64,000 nt of DNA from Stomoxys calcitrans (GCF_963082655.1 NC_081555.1:19774378-19838377); one strand, 5' to 3'. Numbered from the stretch's first letter, positions 11,713-23,340 are shown. Numbers and translations are program-made. Notes: generated by a model not told the origin, from the sequence alone.

Positions 11713-12788
11713 AAGAAGGGTCAGCGGAGCGGGCTCGGTTCATCTAGTCTCATTATAAAAATCAAAAGTAGATGCATTTTGTAGGCTGGGAAATAAATAT
11801 TTCGATCTGTTTGCCTATTGGCATGTGTTCACCATTTATTTGCTAAACAGCTCAATATATGCAAATACAAAAGGAAAATTGCTTTTTGTTGAAAGTGAAA
11901 CAGTCTATGCACGAATCTCTAATTTAAGGCCTTTTCCTGAGGAGAAGAAATGGCTTATTTATTCAAATTCATCAGTGATTGTAAAATTTTACCATCCAAA
12001 AAGACTGCAGACCCTCAAAGGGGGCCAGCCAGCCACTTGCATTTTATAATTCAAACTTTGAAGTGATAACATGGAAACTTTTCAAATTTTGTCACACTTG
12101 TCCTCGACAACACTAAGCAATAAATATTGGGCCGTAAAAGCAACTCAATTTCCATATTGTTGAAAACAATAAAATGAAGCGCACACACTTCGATTTGTCA
12201 CCACAAAATCCCCCTCTCATCCTTTGTGCCAACAACAAGGAAAGCTTTTAGAACTAGAAAGTATTGGCCATAAAAATTTGCCAGAGCTTGTTGACTTTTG
12301 TGGCTGTTTTCTTTCCTTTGGTAGCGTAGCCCATAAAATCCAAACCATTGATGGTCGTTTGGCGATTGATATATTTTAGTGAACAAATCACAAATTGCCA
12401 TTAACATTTTGCTGTATTTTAAATGACCAAATTATGCTAAATATTGAAATATTTACCCCCCAGGGGTACTAAAGGCCGCCAAGTGTTTATAAGTGGCCAA
12501 TTAGCCAATATGAACAATGATAATGTCTTTTTTCATGTCTCTTTGGTCCAAAAATGATAAAGAGAATCTTTGAAAAAGTTTTATTGCATGGGCATTTGGA
12601 AGTTTTTATGGACTCGAATTGGGAGACATCTGGAGCTGGTAGGCTATTGGCCATAATAAATTAAGTTCTATTGATTTTTCATGGTTAGAATGTTAAGGAA
12701 TATATAAGGCGTAATAGGCAAAAAGACAAAAAACTGCAACAATTAAATATTTTTAATACCATAAAATGAAATTTTCAAAAAAAAAAAA
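11713..12788. other. No recognisable gene
   Basis: AT-rich unique-looking sequence. Two short open frames (11825-12049 plus, 12198-12407 minus) match no known family and lack any domain. A poly-A-like run precedes A4. Confidence 0.5.
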
Positions 12789-15262
12789 AACAAGTAAAAA
12801 GGTGCTTAGTTCGGTCAGGTCGGATTTTATATACCCTCCACCATGGATCACATTTTTGAGTTCTTTTTCCGGTATCTAATTTTAGGCAAACAAAGGTAAA
12901 AAGGAAAGAATTGCTATGGTATTGGAGCTATAACAAGTTATGGTCCAAATCGTACTGAATTGAATGTTAGAGACCATAGTAGAAGTCATTGTGTAAAATG
13001 TCAGCCAATTCGAAAAAGAATTGCGCCTTTAAAGGGCTCAAAAAGTGAAATCGTCAGATTGGATTATGGTAACAGTATCAGCCTAAACCATATTTGACAC
13101 GTATGTTAAAGGTCAACCTAGAAGCTGTTGTACAAAATTTCAGCCAAATCGGCTCAAGAAGTCAAGATCCCAGATCGGTTTATATGGCAGCTATATCAGG
13201 TTATGCACCTATTTGAACCATACTTGGCTCAGTTGTTGAAAATTATAGCAAAACACGTCATGCCGAATTTCAGCCAAATCCAATAAGAATTGCGCCCTCT
13301 AGTGGCTCAAAAAGTCAAGTTTCAAGAACGGTTTATATGACAGCTATATCAGGTTATGTACCGACTTGCACCATACTTGGCACAGTTATTGGAAGTCGGT
13401 TAATAATTACGCCCTCTGGAGGCTTAAGAAGGCAAAATCCCAGATCGGTTTATATGGCAGCTATATCAGGTTATGCACCTATTTGAACCATACTTGGCTC
13501 AGTTGTTGGAAGTCATAAAAATTAAGTCATGTCGAATTTCAGCCACATCGAATAAGAATTGCGCCCTCTAGTGGCTAAAAAAGGCAAGTTTCAAGAACGG
13601 TTTATATGGCAGCTAAATCAGGTTATGGACCGATTTGAACCATACTCAGCTCAGTTGATGGAAACCACAACCAAACGAGTCGTGCCGAATTTCAACCAAA
13701 TCGAATAGGAATTGCGCCCTCTAGTGTCTCAAGAAGTCAAGATTCAAGAACGGTTTATATGGCAGCTAAATCAGGTTATGGACCGGTTTTAACCATACTC
13801 AGCTCAGTTGTTGGAAGCTACAACCAAACAAGTCGTGCCGAATTTCAGCCATCATTTCAAATCGAATAGGAATTGCGCCCTCTAGAGGCTCAAGAACCAA
13901 ATCGGATGAGAATTGCGCCCTCTAGCTGCTCAAGAAGTCAGGACCCAAGATCGGTGTGTATGGCAGCTATATCAACACATAAACCGATTTAAACCATACT
14001 TAGCGTAGTTGTTGGAAGTAATACCAAAACACCACGTGCAAAATGTCAACCAAATCGGATAAGAATTGCGCCCTCTAGAGGCTCTAGAAGTCAAGACCCA
14101 AGATTGGTTTATATGGCAGCATAATTGTGGCTCAAGAGACAAAATCCCAGATCGGTTTATATGGCAGCTATATCAGGTTATGCACGCCCCTTTGGCTCAG
14201 TTGTTGGAAATTATAACAAAACACGTCATGCCGAATTTCAGCCAAATTGCATAGGAATTGCACCCTTCAGAAGCTCAAGATATCAAGACCATAGATCGGT
14301 TTATATGGCAGCTATATCAAGTTATGTACCGACTTCAACCATACTTGTCGCAATTATTAGAAGTCATAGCAAATTACGTCATGCAAAATTTCAGCCAAAT
14401 CGAATAAGAATTGTGCCCTCTAGTGGCTCAAAAACTCAAAAAGTGGCTCAAGAAGTCAAGATCCAACAGCGGTTTATATGGCAGCCATATAAGAACATGG
14501 ACCGATATGGCCTATTTACAATCTCAACCGACTTACGCTTCTAAGAAGTATTTGTGCAAAACTTCAAGCGACTAGCTTCACTACTTCGAAAGTCAGCGTG
14601 CCTTCGACAGACAGACGGACGGACAGAGCGACGGACGGAGGGACGGACAGAGGGACGGACAGAGGGACGGACAGAGGGACGGACAGAGATACGGACAGAA
14701 GAACGGACAGAGGGACGGAGAGAGGGACGGAAAGAGGGACGGACAGAGGGACGGAGAGAGGAACGGACAGAGGGACGAACACAGGGACAGACACAGGGAC
14801 AGATGGAGGGACGGACAGAGGGACGGACAGAGGGACGGACAAAGGGACGGACAGAGGGACGGACAAAGGGACGGACAGAGGGACGGACAGAGGGACGGAC
14901 AGAGGGACGGACAGAGGGACGGACAGAGGGACGGGCAGAGGGACGGACGGAGGGAAGGACAGAGGGACGGACAGAAGGACGGACAAAGGGACGGACAGAG
15001 GGACAGACAGAGGGACGGACAGACGGACGGACAGACGGACGGACAGACGGACGGACAGACGGACGGACAGAGGGACGGACAGAGGGGCGGACAGAGGGAC
15101 GGACTGAGGGACGGACTGAGGGACGGACATGGCTAGATCGACTTAGAATGTGATGACGATCAAGAATATATATACTTTATGGGGTCAAAGACACATATTT
15201 CGAGGTGTTACAAACAGAATGACGAATTTAGTATACCCCCATCCTATGGTGGAGAGTATAAA
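12789..15262 (+). mobile_element. A4: long A element with expanded microsatellite
   Basis: Left end CAAGTAAAAAGGTGCTTAGT with a worn hairpin, then TATACCCTCCACCATGG. About nine 153-bp-type repeats follow, some truncated. A greatly expanded GACGGACAGAGG tract lies at 14604-15128. The conserved right block (CATGGCTAGATCGACTTAGA, then TATATATACTTTATGGGG) and the right end GAGTATAAAAA close it. A5 starts at once, giving a head-to-tail run. Confidence 0.88.
14604..15128. repeat. Expanded (RGAC)n / GACGGACAGAGG microsatellite
   Basis: About 525 bp of nearly pure purine-rich tetranucleotide-derived repeat on the plus strand, mostly a 12-bp unit GGACAGAGGGAC with a (GACGGACA)n patch at 15016-15070. 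It is the (GTCY)n core of A4 read from the other strand, expanded at least tenfold over other copies here. Because 12 is a multiple of three, frames on both strands stay open for 170-200 codons. These are not genes. Confidence 0.95.
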
Positions 15263-16186
15263 AAACAAGAAACTACATACAAACCTCGACCGATCTAGGC
15301 CAAATTCTCCCAAATTTCGGCGACATCGGACAATAATGCCCCTTTCATGGGCCCAAATCCTTAAACCGATAGATCGGTCTATAAGGCAGCTATATCCAAA
15401 TCTGGACCAATCCAGGTCAAATTGAGGAAGGACGTTAAAGGGCCCAACACAACTCGCTATCCCAAATTTTGGCAAATTCGGACAATAAATGCGCCTTTTA
15501 TGGGCCCAAAACTTTAAATCGCGAGATTGGTCTATATGGCAGCTTTATCTAAATCTTTACCGAATTAGGGCAAATTGAAGAAGGATTTTGACTGGCTTAA
15601 CACAACTTTCTATCCCACATTTCAGTAAAATCGGATAATAAATGCGGCTTTTATGGGCCTAAGACCCTAAATTGGCGGATCGGTCTATATAGGGGCTATA
15701 TCAAGATATAGTCCGATATAGCCCATCTTCGAACTTTACCTGCTTTTGGACAAAAAAAAGAATCTGTGTAAAGTTTCAGCTCACTATCTTTATTTTTAAA
15801 GACTGTAACGCGATTTTAACAGACGGACAGACGGATGGGCAGGCGGACGGACAGAGGGACAGACGGACGGACAGAAGGACGGACAGAGCAGACGGACGAA
15901 CAGACGGACGGACCGATATATGGACGGACAGACAGACGGACGGACAGATGGACGGACAGAAGGACAGACGGCGGACAGACGGACGGACAGACGGACGTGC
16001 AGACGGACGGACAAACGGATGGACAGACGAACGGACAGACGGACGGATGTGGCTAGATCGTCTTAGAATTTTACGATGATCAAGAATTTATTCTTTTTTA
16101 TAGGGTCGGAAATGGATATTTCGATGAGTTGCAAACGGATTAACAAAATGATTATACCCCCATCCTTCGGTAGGGGGCATAAAAGT
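15263..16186 (+). mobile_element. A5 (A'): diverged A-type element
   Basis: Follows A4 directly. It has three repeats of a different sequence (key motif ATGGGCCC at 15347 and 15500, ATGGGCC at 15653), spaced exactly 153 bp. A GACGGACAGACGG microsatellite (15821-16048), GTGGCTAGATCGTCTTAGA and a worn right end near 16180 follow. The left hairpin end is missing. The repeats share only short motifs such as TATATGGCAGCT with ordinary A. Confidence 0.82.
15821..16048. repeat. (RGAC)n microsatellite of A5
   Basis: About 228 bp of GACGGACA/GACAGACGG-type repeats. Spurious 72-73-codon frames are open on both strands. Confidence 0.92.
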
Positions 16187-16393
16187 CAAGTAAAAGGGTG
16201 CTAAGTTCAACCGAGCCGAATCTTAGATCGCATTGAATCGCATTTGACAAGTTCTTTGCCCGTATCTCGTTTTAGGCTAACAGAGTATAAGGAATGAAAA
16301 TTGTTATTGAAGCTATAACAGGTTTTGGACCGATTTGGACAATATTTGGTTTGGATGTTGGTAGAAGTCAATGTGCAAAATTTCAGCCAAATA
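16187..16393 (+). mobile_element. A6: left end of an A element
   Basis: Starts TCAAGTAAAAGGGTGCTAAG immediately after the A5 right end, with a worn hairpin (TTCAACCGAGCCGAA). It ends inside the first block at CAGCCAAATAT, where C2 begins on the opposite strand. With A4 and A5 it makes three A elements in tandem. Confidence 0.78.
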
Positions 16394-16961
16394 TAAAGCC
16401 TGTGTTTCCTTCCAGACAAACCTACACAATCTGTGAAAATTTTAAGAAAACTGGTTCAGCCCTTTGATTCTACGGAACAAACAAACAAACCGAGTCCCTT
16501 ATAGTCATGATTGGTTCATATACCCATTTGAGGCGTTTTTAAGGGGGTAAGTGACCTCTTATACCTCGATCCGGTTTTGTATGCCAGGTTCGTAATCTAC
16601 CAACGAATTCCTTTCATTTGAGCCCCATAATTAACATGAACGTGCAATATATCTCTTTGGTGGGGTTTTGGGGTTAAGGCGGCCCGATGGGTACTTAGAC
16701 TCAAATTTTAATACCATATTCGTATTCTACTCTCCAATACCTTTCATTTGATACCTATATTGTCCCGAGCGGTCCACTTTTGATTTTGAGTGGTATTTTT
16801 GGCACAAGGGGGAGGGTCCGCCCCCTCCCTTCCGATATTAAAAAATTATATATCCTACGTTTCCTTCCAGAGCAACCTGCACAATCTGTGAAAATTTCAA
16901 GGTAATCGATTCAGCCGTCTTTAAGTCTAAGCGGAACAAAAAACACAAATTTATGTTTTTA
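16394..16961 (-). mobile_element. C2: C-family element, minus
   Basis: Reading on the minus strand it begins TATAAAAACATAAATTTGTG, the same A-end-plus-C start seen at A2/C1, then TTTTCACAGATTGTGC and repeats with ATATTAAAAAATT and AAATGAAAGG. A second copy of the C start-block motif CACAATCTGTGAAAATTTT lies at 16417-16443. The preceding A element is replaced by mariner M1, which appears to have inserted at a TA in the A terminus. Confidence 0.72.
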
Positions 16962-17880
16962 TAAAGGGTGATTTTTTAAGAGCTATAGGAAAGTTTTTCA
17001 AAAAAAACACCTAAAATTCAGAATAATGCTTGCAATCTCTATTTGAATCGATAGTACGATCCACATAATTTAATGTTTGAAGATTATTTCATGCAAATGT
17101 TGACCGTGTTTGCGTCTCAAATGGTCCATTCACCTCGTCCAATTTTGACACACTCTTTCCAACCTATCGGCCGGTATCTTACGAATAAATGCTTCAATGC
17201 GTCAATTGAAGCGGGATTTTTTGTATAGACATGAGCTTTAACATAGCCCCACAACAAATAGTCTAAAGGCGTTACATTGCACGATGTGGGCGGCCAATTA
17301 AAAGGCCCCGAGCGTGAAATAAAATGTTCACCGAACTCACCTCTCAACAAGTCCATTGTTATGCGTGCTGTGCGGCTTGTGGCACTATCTTGTTGAAACC
17401 ACTTGTCATGCAAGTCAAGCTCTTGTACTTATGGCAAAAAAAAGCTGGATATCATCTCAGGGTAACGCTCACCATACACAGTTACGTTACGATTCCAATC
17501 ATCATTGAAGAAGTACGGTCCAATGATGCCACCAGCCCATAAACCGCACCAAAGTGTGACTTTTTCTGGATACATTGGTAGCTCTTGCAATGCGTCTAGC
17601 AGATCTTCACTCCAAAATAGACGATTCAGTTTATTTAAGTACCCATTGAACCAAAAATGAGCTTCGTCGTAAAATAGAGGAAGCGCGCGCTGAACTTTCT
17701 CAACAAAGCACGCATTTGGATAAAAAAATTAAGTATTTGCCAGCGATGTTCGTTTGTAAGACGATTCATGGATAAATTACAGACCAAATTGAAGATGTTT
17801 GAAAGTGAAACAAAACATGAAACATACGGGAGCTGTTTAAACCAGTGTTGCCAAAAAAATGCTAAAAAATCCTATTTTAT
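16962..17880 (-). mobile_element. M1: mariner-like transposon, internally deleted
   Basis: The left end TAAAGGGTGATTTTTTAAGAG is the same terminus as M2 (39410). The right end is worn (GCTAAAAAATCC near 17865). It encodes a broken transposase on the minus strand. The start of the left terminus after TA fits the TA target of Tc1/mariner elements. Confidence 0.85.
17070..17769 (-). pseudogene. Broken mariner-like transposase
   Basis: Minus strand. The ATG at 17769 opens with NRLTNEHRWQI, a helix-turn-helix start like that in M2. The reading then jumps to the catalytic half. Recognisable stretches are an EAHFWFNG-like segment, LWCGLWAGGIIGPYFF, then WFQQDSATSRTARITMDLL (the second catalytic acid region), NWPPTSCNVTPLDYLLWGYV and a C-terminal WKECVKIGRGEW. 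About a hundred residues between DNA-binding and catalytic parts are missing, and frames shift at least twice (near 17420 and 17200). It cannot make an active enzyme. Tc1/mariner superfamily is clear; the subfamily is not assigned. Confidence 0.87.
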
Positions 17881-17904
17881 AAGAAAATTGAGGTGGTGAG
17901 ATTC

Positions 17905-18066
17905 CAATGAACGGCCTAGCCGAATTTAATAATTTTTTACTTGTTTTCCTAAAAATGTTCTTTTTCGAAGTTACTTTTTATAATTAAGAGCGCACAACAA
18001 GCCATAGGGGCATGGAGCGGATTAACATCCGCATCCTCTTTTCAACCTAACCTAACCTACTTGTTT
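17905..18066. mobile_element. Scraps of A left end and retrotransposon tail
   Basis: At 17920-17956 a worn minus-strand A terminus (CTAGCCGAATTTAATAA, then TTACTTGTTTTCC). At 17985-18060 a plus-strand retrotransposon 3' tail: AAGAGCGCACAACAAGCC, ending AACCTAACCTAACC. The second matches the tail relic at 7829-7932 in opposite orientation. Confidence 0.55.
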
Positions 18067-18779
18067 TCCTTCTTCCGACATATTTCTGCTGCATTTTGAT
18101 GTGCATTTACCAGCTAACCTCTTGTCCCTTATTTTTAAGTTTTTTCTTTAAATTTCCAAGACCTTTTTCCTCATTCATTTTCATTTGGCATTTTTCCCCC
18201 CTGTCTTAGTTTTTTCCCCACAGCTAACGAATTTAATTATCTCCCCGAAAAATTGTGGTCTTTGTCTTGAAGCACAGACGTGTTCACACAAAATTCGCTA
18301 AAGTTGTTAATGTCCATGGCCATCAGAGTCGAATAAGCTATGAGAGTATAGTGGTGGTGGTGTTACCTTTCAAAAAATATATATTTTCAAATTTTATTCT
18401 TTCTAATTGAAAATTATACAATTTTTAAAAGTTTTTTTTTTGGGGGGGGGGGAGGCAAAGATGCAGCTGCTATAGCTTCAACTTCAAGGATAACATTATT
18501 CGTAGATAATTGAAATAAGTGTTAACTGAAAAACTTTTCCCAGGATAACAGACATAGTGGAGTTGGTTGAGTGCTAGCAGAAAAATGGAATTCTTGCCAA
18601 GGTTGGCAGCAATGAATAAGAAGGGGAGCTAGACATAGTGTATCGTTGGTAAGCATTTTAAGGAAAAATGGGAAAAAATGAGTTGTTAATGGAAATATTT
18701 TTTTATATGAAGATGTTTTAAATACTAGGAATCGGCAAAAGATAAGGAAATCAATATGGAATTCAAGGAAAAATTAACC
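18067..18779. other. No recognisable gene
   Basis: AT-rich, with a T then G homopolymer tract near 18430-18455. No domain or repeat family seen. Confidence 0.5.
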
Positions 18780-19016
18780 TATTGGGTTGCCCAAAAAGTA
18801 ATTGCGGATTTTTCATATAGTCGGCGTTGACAAATTTTTTCACAGCTTGTTACTCTGTAATTGCATTCTTTCTTCTGTCAGCTATCAGCTGTTACTTTTA
18901 GCTTGCTTTAGAAAAAAAGTGTAAAAAAAGTATATTTGATTAAAGTTCATTCTAAGTTTTATTAAAAATGCATTTACTTTCTTTTAAAAAATCCGCAATT
19001 ACTTTTTGGGCAATCT
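18780..19016 (+). mobile_element. MITE copy 4
   Basis: About 237 bp, plus orientation, flanked by TA. The left repeat is perfect (TTGGGTTGCCCAAAAAGTAA). The last bases of the right repeat are changed (GGGCAATCTA). Confidence 0.94.
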
Positions 19017-19913
19017 AGAAAACAAAAATAATTGTACATTAGGGTGGGAAACCAATTTTAATCCGTTCGCGTGTCTGATTCTTCGGATTGTACTGAGCAA
19101 AAATGTCCACTAGACCAGATTTTGACTTGCATTTTTTTCTCAGACTTTTGTCACGTTTTTTTGGATATTTTGGCTCATAACAGCCAAACCATTGAGATTT
19201 TTCATACGACACCAAAACAGAAAATGTAGCCAAGATCATAGTTAAGAAGTCTCTAGTACAACGCAAAAGCATTGGAATGCTCCTTTATGCAGTTTTGCAG
19301 ATTTTTCGAGAAAATTTTAATAAATTACCCTTTTTTGAAATATTGGCACTTTCACAAGGCCAAAACAAAACCCCTTAAGATGTTCAAATCTCCCCACCCT
19401 TTTGCCCATATTTGGAATTGTTAATCAACTTAACCCCATACATTTGCATCAAATGCATATTTAGTCCCCAAATTTTTTTTTTATATTTTATTAACTTTTC
19501 TTTTCATTTCAGTTGAGCTGCCCATATTTCCATGTCTAGACGAGTTGTGTGAAAAAAAATTCCAAGTATAATATGACAACTTTTGAGACAGCAAGCCCAA
19601 AAACAAAGGTCCCTTGCCAGCTGTGGCAAAACTTTGGATCTAACATAAATAAAATAAAAATTATTTTAATATTTGATATGGTTTTGAGAAATATCATAAA
19701 TAAACACATTTTTTGCATAAAAATCTTCTGAGTGACTTCAAAATATTGCCCTCTTAGAAATTTCATCGACTTTTCTCATTAATTATGATGTCACCATGTG
19801 ATTTAAAAACATTCATAAAGTAAAATTGGGCTGGCTTGAATCTTGAATAGGCTATACCAAGCGCCATAGATAAGTTTTGGCTGGATGAGTTTGGATTAGG
19901 TTGGATGGGTAGT
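19017..19913. other. No recognisable gene
   Basis: AT-rich sequence. Short open frames on both strands around 19536-19766 overlap each other and show no known domain. Confidence 0.5.
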
Positions 19914-20400
19914 TTAATGGGCGTTGCCAATGATTGAGACAGCTTTCATCAATGTTCCCTTTCGCATAATTTTGATTGTAGGATAAAAGATTTTAATCTG
20001 CCTGTGTTCATTCCTTTTTACTCCTTCATTGCCCGAAATAAAAAAAGATCCCAATATCTTATTCCGGAACTCAGGCACCTTCTTACTTCTCGTGTGCAAT
20101 ACCAACTCAGTATTCCTGGGATCTGACTCTAGACCACATCCAGCAGGCCAAGAAGATGTTACGTCGATATCGGTGTGCAAAACCAAAAACTTTCCAGAGG
20201 AAGAAAAATTAGGCTACCCCTGATCCCTAGCATCTCTAATATCCACAGAATCACATCGACCACAAGAACCCATAGAAATTGCCAAATAAATCCACCCTGT
20301 GGTGTACTCATGTTCGCATTCAATGACACCCGGGTAGTAATTTCCACCTAGCTTACCTCTTATATGAAAGTCCAAAATTCTCAACAATGTCTTCATGAAG
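19914..20400 (-). pseudogene. Reverse transcriptase fragment (non-LTR)
   Basis: Minus strand. A palm-like segment reads STPQGG then LWVLVVDVILWILEMLGI. After a gap that removes the catalytic YADD region comes AGCGLESDPRNTELVLHTRS, the stretch that follows the catalytic motif in jockey/R1/I-type elements. Frames shift between 20347 and 20186. A decayed internal piece only; the clade cannot be fixed. Confidence 0.72.
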
Positions 20401-20414
20401 AAGAAAGAGAGCTA

Positions 20415-21126
20415 ATTGTCCTCTATGGGGGTTTGTTTTTGGAAGGTCCCACATTTGGATATCAGATTCGTATTCTACACTTAAACACCTTTTATTTGAG
20501 CCCCATATTGCTATGACCAGTAAATAAGTCCTGTTTGGGGGGTGTTTTGCGGAAGGGGTGCACACCCAAATACTTGCTTCCACATTTGGATACCAAATTC
20601 GTATTCTACTCGCAAATACCTCTCATTTGAGTCCCATATTGCCAAGGTCGGCAAATATGTCCGATTTAGGGGTGTCTTGGGGGTTGGGGTGGTCCTCCAA
20701 ACCCTTTGTTCGACAATTGGATAGCAGATACGTTTTCTACTCTTAAATACCTTTCATTTGAGTCCCATATTGTCATGATTGGTCTACATATATATTTGGT
20801 AGGTTTTGGGGGTGGGGCTGCCCCGCTAGGTACCCCATCCGAAAATTGAATACTAAATTTTTATTTTTAGGTGACTTTAAGAGAGCACACAAAATTTTGC
20901 TTAATCGCACCACCCATTTCCGAGATCTGGCGTTTCTTAAAATTAGGATAAGGGGGAGGGTCCGCCCCCCTTCAGATATCAAAAAATGTAGTACCCTATT
21001 TTCACCACATGATTATTATGCTCTATCTGTGAAAATTTTAAGAAAATCGCTTCAGCCGTTTCTGAGTCTATAAGGAACACACAAACAAATATACAAACTA
21101 ACTGACAAACAAAAACACAAATTAAT
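20415..21126 (-). mobile_element. C3: C-family element, minus
   Basis: Reading on the minus strand it begins TTAATTTGTGTTTTTGTTTG directly after the A8 right end (GGGTATAAAAA), then TTTTCACAGATAGAGC, a block with GACCCTCCCCCTTATCC and about four ~120-130-bp repeats with GGACTCAAATGAAAGG. Truncated near 20415 against the RT relic. The order of blocks matches C1. Confidence 0.8.
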
Positions 21127-22068
21127 TTTTATACCCTCCACCATAGGAGGGTATACTCGAAATATTCGTCTGAGACCCCATAAAGTATATATATTCTTGA
21201 TCGTCGCGATATTTTATATCGATCTAGCCATGTCCGTCCGTCTGTCCGTCCTTCCGACTGTCCGTCCGTCCGTCGGTCCGTCTATCTGTCGAAAGCACGC
21301 AAACTTTTGAAGGAGTAAAGCTAGCCGCTTGAAATTTTGCACAACTACTTCTTATTAGTGTAGGTCGGTTGGGATTGTAAATGGGCCAAATCGGTCCATG
21401 TTTTGATATAGCTGCCATATAAAGCGATCTTGGGTCTTGACTTCTTGAGCCCCTAGAGTGCACAATTCTTATCCGATTGGGATGAAATTTTGCACGTAGC
21501 GTTTTGATAGCACTTCCAACAACTGTGCGATGTATGGTCCAAATCCGTCTATAACCTGATATAGCTGCCATATAAACCGATCTTGGGTCTTGACTACTTG
21601 AGCCTTTAGAGGGCGCAATTCTCGTCCGATTTGTCTGAAATTTTGCACATAGTGTTTTGATATAACTTCCAACAATTGTGCGAAGTATGTTCCTAATCGG
21701 TCCATAACCTGATATAGCTGCCATATAAACCTATCTTGGGTCTTGACTTCTTAAACCTCTAGAGAGCGCAATTCTCATCCGATTTGGCACAAATTTTGTA
21801 CAACGGCTCCTCCCATGGCCTTTAACATACGTGTGAAATATGGTCAGAATCGATATATAGCTTGATACAGCTCCCATATAAATCGATCTCTTGATTTCTC
21901 TTCTTGAGCCCCGAATCGGACTATAACTTGATGTAGCTGCTCCTCCGACCTTATTCATTATACTTTGTTTGCCTAAAAACATATACTGCGCAAAGAACTC
22001 GACAGATGCGACCATGGTGGAGGGTATATAAGATTCGGCCCGCCGAACTTAGCACGCTCTTACTTGTT
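21127..22068 (-). mobile_element. A8: short complete A element, minus
   Basis: Right end TATACCCTCCACCATAGG at the left edge. Then the conserved block with TATATATATTCTTGATCG, a GTCCGTCCGTCTGTCC run (21232-21290), three 153-bp repeats, and the left end with ACCATGGTGGAGGGTATA, a worn hairpin and CTTAGCACGCTCTTACTTG. About 0.94 kb, the shortest two-ended copy here. Confidence 0.9.
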
Positions 22069-22084
22069 ATATATAAGATTGAAA

Positions 22085-22158
22085 AAGCCATTCAAAGAAC
22101 TTGACAAATTCAATCCATGGTGGAGGGTATATAAGATTCGGTCCGGCCGACCGTTTTG
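22085..22158 (-). mobile_element. A9: A left-terminal scrap
   Basis: CCATGGTGGAGGGTATA then AGATTCGGTCCGGCCGA on the minus orientation, starting 17 bp after A8. It contains only the terminal ~70 bp. Confidence 0.75.
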
Positions 22159-22159
22159 T

Positions 22160-22700
22160 ATGCACCAAACCTTAAACCGCATTTCTTTATGACATCATCA
22201 GAGCCCGTAATAGGTATGTGAGAGAGCGAGCAAATATCACCCACTCTTTCAAACAAATCAGTCATCTCGTTAGCTATCATATCCTTGTGAGCAGGCTCTT
22301 CCATGTAGTTGCTTCCGATAGCCCCAATATCGTAGGCCCTTTACTCATACTTACAGGAGCCCTTAGCATTGCCTGACTATCACAAAGTATACAGATATCC
22401 AACCGGTCGAAGTTCCCTAACAGCAATATCTCCTTAGTCCCGGCAATGCTCCGCCTGGAAGATATTTTAATCCCTAAAGATACTAAAATCCCTAAACCTA
22501 ATGCGCCCTTTTCTGTCACTCTTCCAAGGTCACTCTGCACATGCAGCCCAATGTTCCCTATATCCAACCCCGTTAAGAAAGGTTTGCAGGTCGGCCATAG
22601 CCCTATGAGGTATACAGTAAATCTAAACTGCGTCTTCTCGAACGATTCCCCGAAGTTAAAGTCAATTTGTCACAGTTATACCCAAAGTCCCACTTAGAAA
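22160..22700 (-). pseudogene. Probable RNase H relic of a retrotransposon
   Basis: Minus strand. The best clue is AGTKEILLLGNFDRLDICI then LCDSQAMLRAP, which resembles the RNase H stretch around the second and third acids (xAxKEI...IxxDSQAxLRA) of I/R1-like elements. The downstream frame (22304 to 22110) reads ANEMTDLFERVGDICSLSH, compatible with the C-terminal NExAD part. Several frameshifts. The call rests on short motifs. Confidence 0.5.
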
Positions 22701-22966
22701 TCTCAAAACCACCCTATTTAGATCACACACCTCATACTTAGTAACCAGCCAACAGACATGACAACCATTGATCAAAATTGGTGGCACCAGCGCCGAATAC
22801 AGCCATGCATCAATCTAGTTAGCAAAGATAGAGCCGCGAAAGCCTTTCCCAACCTAAGCTCCCTAGGCAAGCCCCAATCTAACTACCAAATGCAAATTTG
22901 CCCAGGGAGAAATTATTTTTGGGGTTTTAAAGGCACTTTAATATGGCCCCCTAAAGTCTCGGAGGT
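22701..22966. other. No recognisable gene
   Basis: Short unassigned stretch between the RNase H relic and SINE1. Nothing recognised. Confidence 0.4.
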
Positions 22967-23110
22967 CACCGTGGCGCAGAGATTAGCATGTGGGCCTATG
23001 ACGCCGAACGCCTGGGCTCAGATCCCATCGTGAACATCAGGAAATTTTTCAGCTGTGGTTATTCCCTCCTTATGCTGGCGACATTTGTCAGGAACTATGC
23101 CTTTTGAAAA
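22967..23110 (+). mobile_element. SINE1 head
   Basis: tRNA-like head: GTGGCGCAGAGATTAGCATG corresponds to a pol III A box and GCCTGGGCTCAGATCC to a B box, about 30 bp apart. It is followed by the family's body (TTTTTCAGCTGTGGTTATTCC, GCTGGCGACATTTGTCAGG). The same order recurs at 34969, 41621 and 55801. Truncated at the right. Confidence 0.78.
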
Positions 23111-23340
23111 AATGACATGGCAGCCTTGTTAAAACTTCGCCCCTTGACCGCACTCCATGATAACTTCTCGCTTTCGGTATGAATACACTATTCAACCTCC
23201 TCCACAATTTGGCTATATAGGAGTACCTTATGTACCCCCCAATACATGCCAAATAAGACCTACCTATGTCGCAGACAGTTATAGACCTCCTATAACGTTT
23301 GGGGTAGATGCCATCTGGAACAGGAGGCTTATAAGGCTTA

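Noticed and set aside
14554..15153. 170-200-codon Arg/Thr/Glu- or Ser/Val/Pro-rich frames on both strands
   Set aside because: A pure 12-bp microsatellite; all frames open because the unit is a multiple of three. It belongs to an A element.
16962..17880. M1 as the source of the MITE family
   Set aside because: M1 ends read AAAGGGTGATTTTTT, whereas the MITE ends read TTGGGTTGCCCAAAAAGTAA. They do not match.
22967..23040. tRNA gene suggested by A and B boxes (also at 34980, 41700, 55990-56090 and 27960-28060)
   Set aside because: No cloverleaf acceptor stem closure, and each is followed by a shared SINE body. They are SINE heads.
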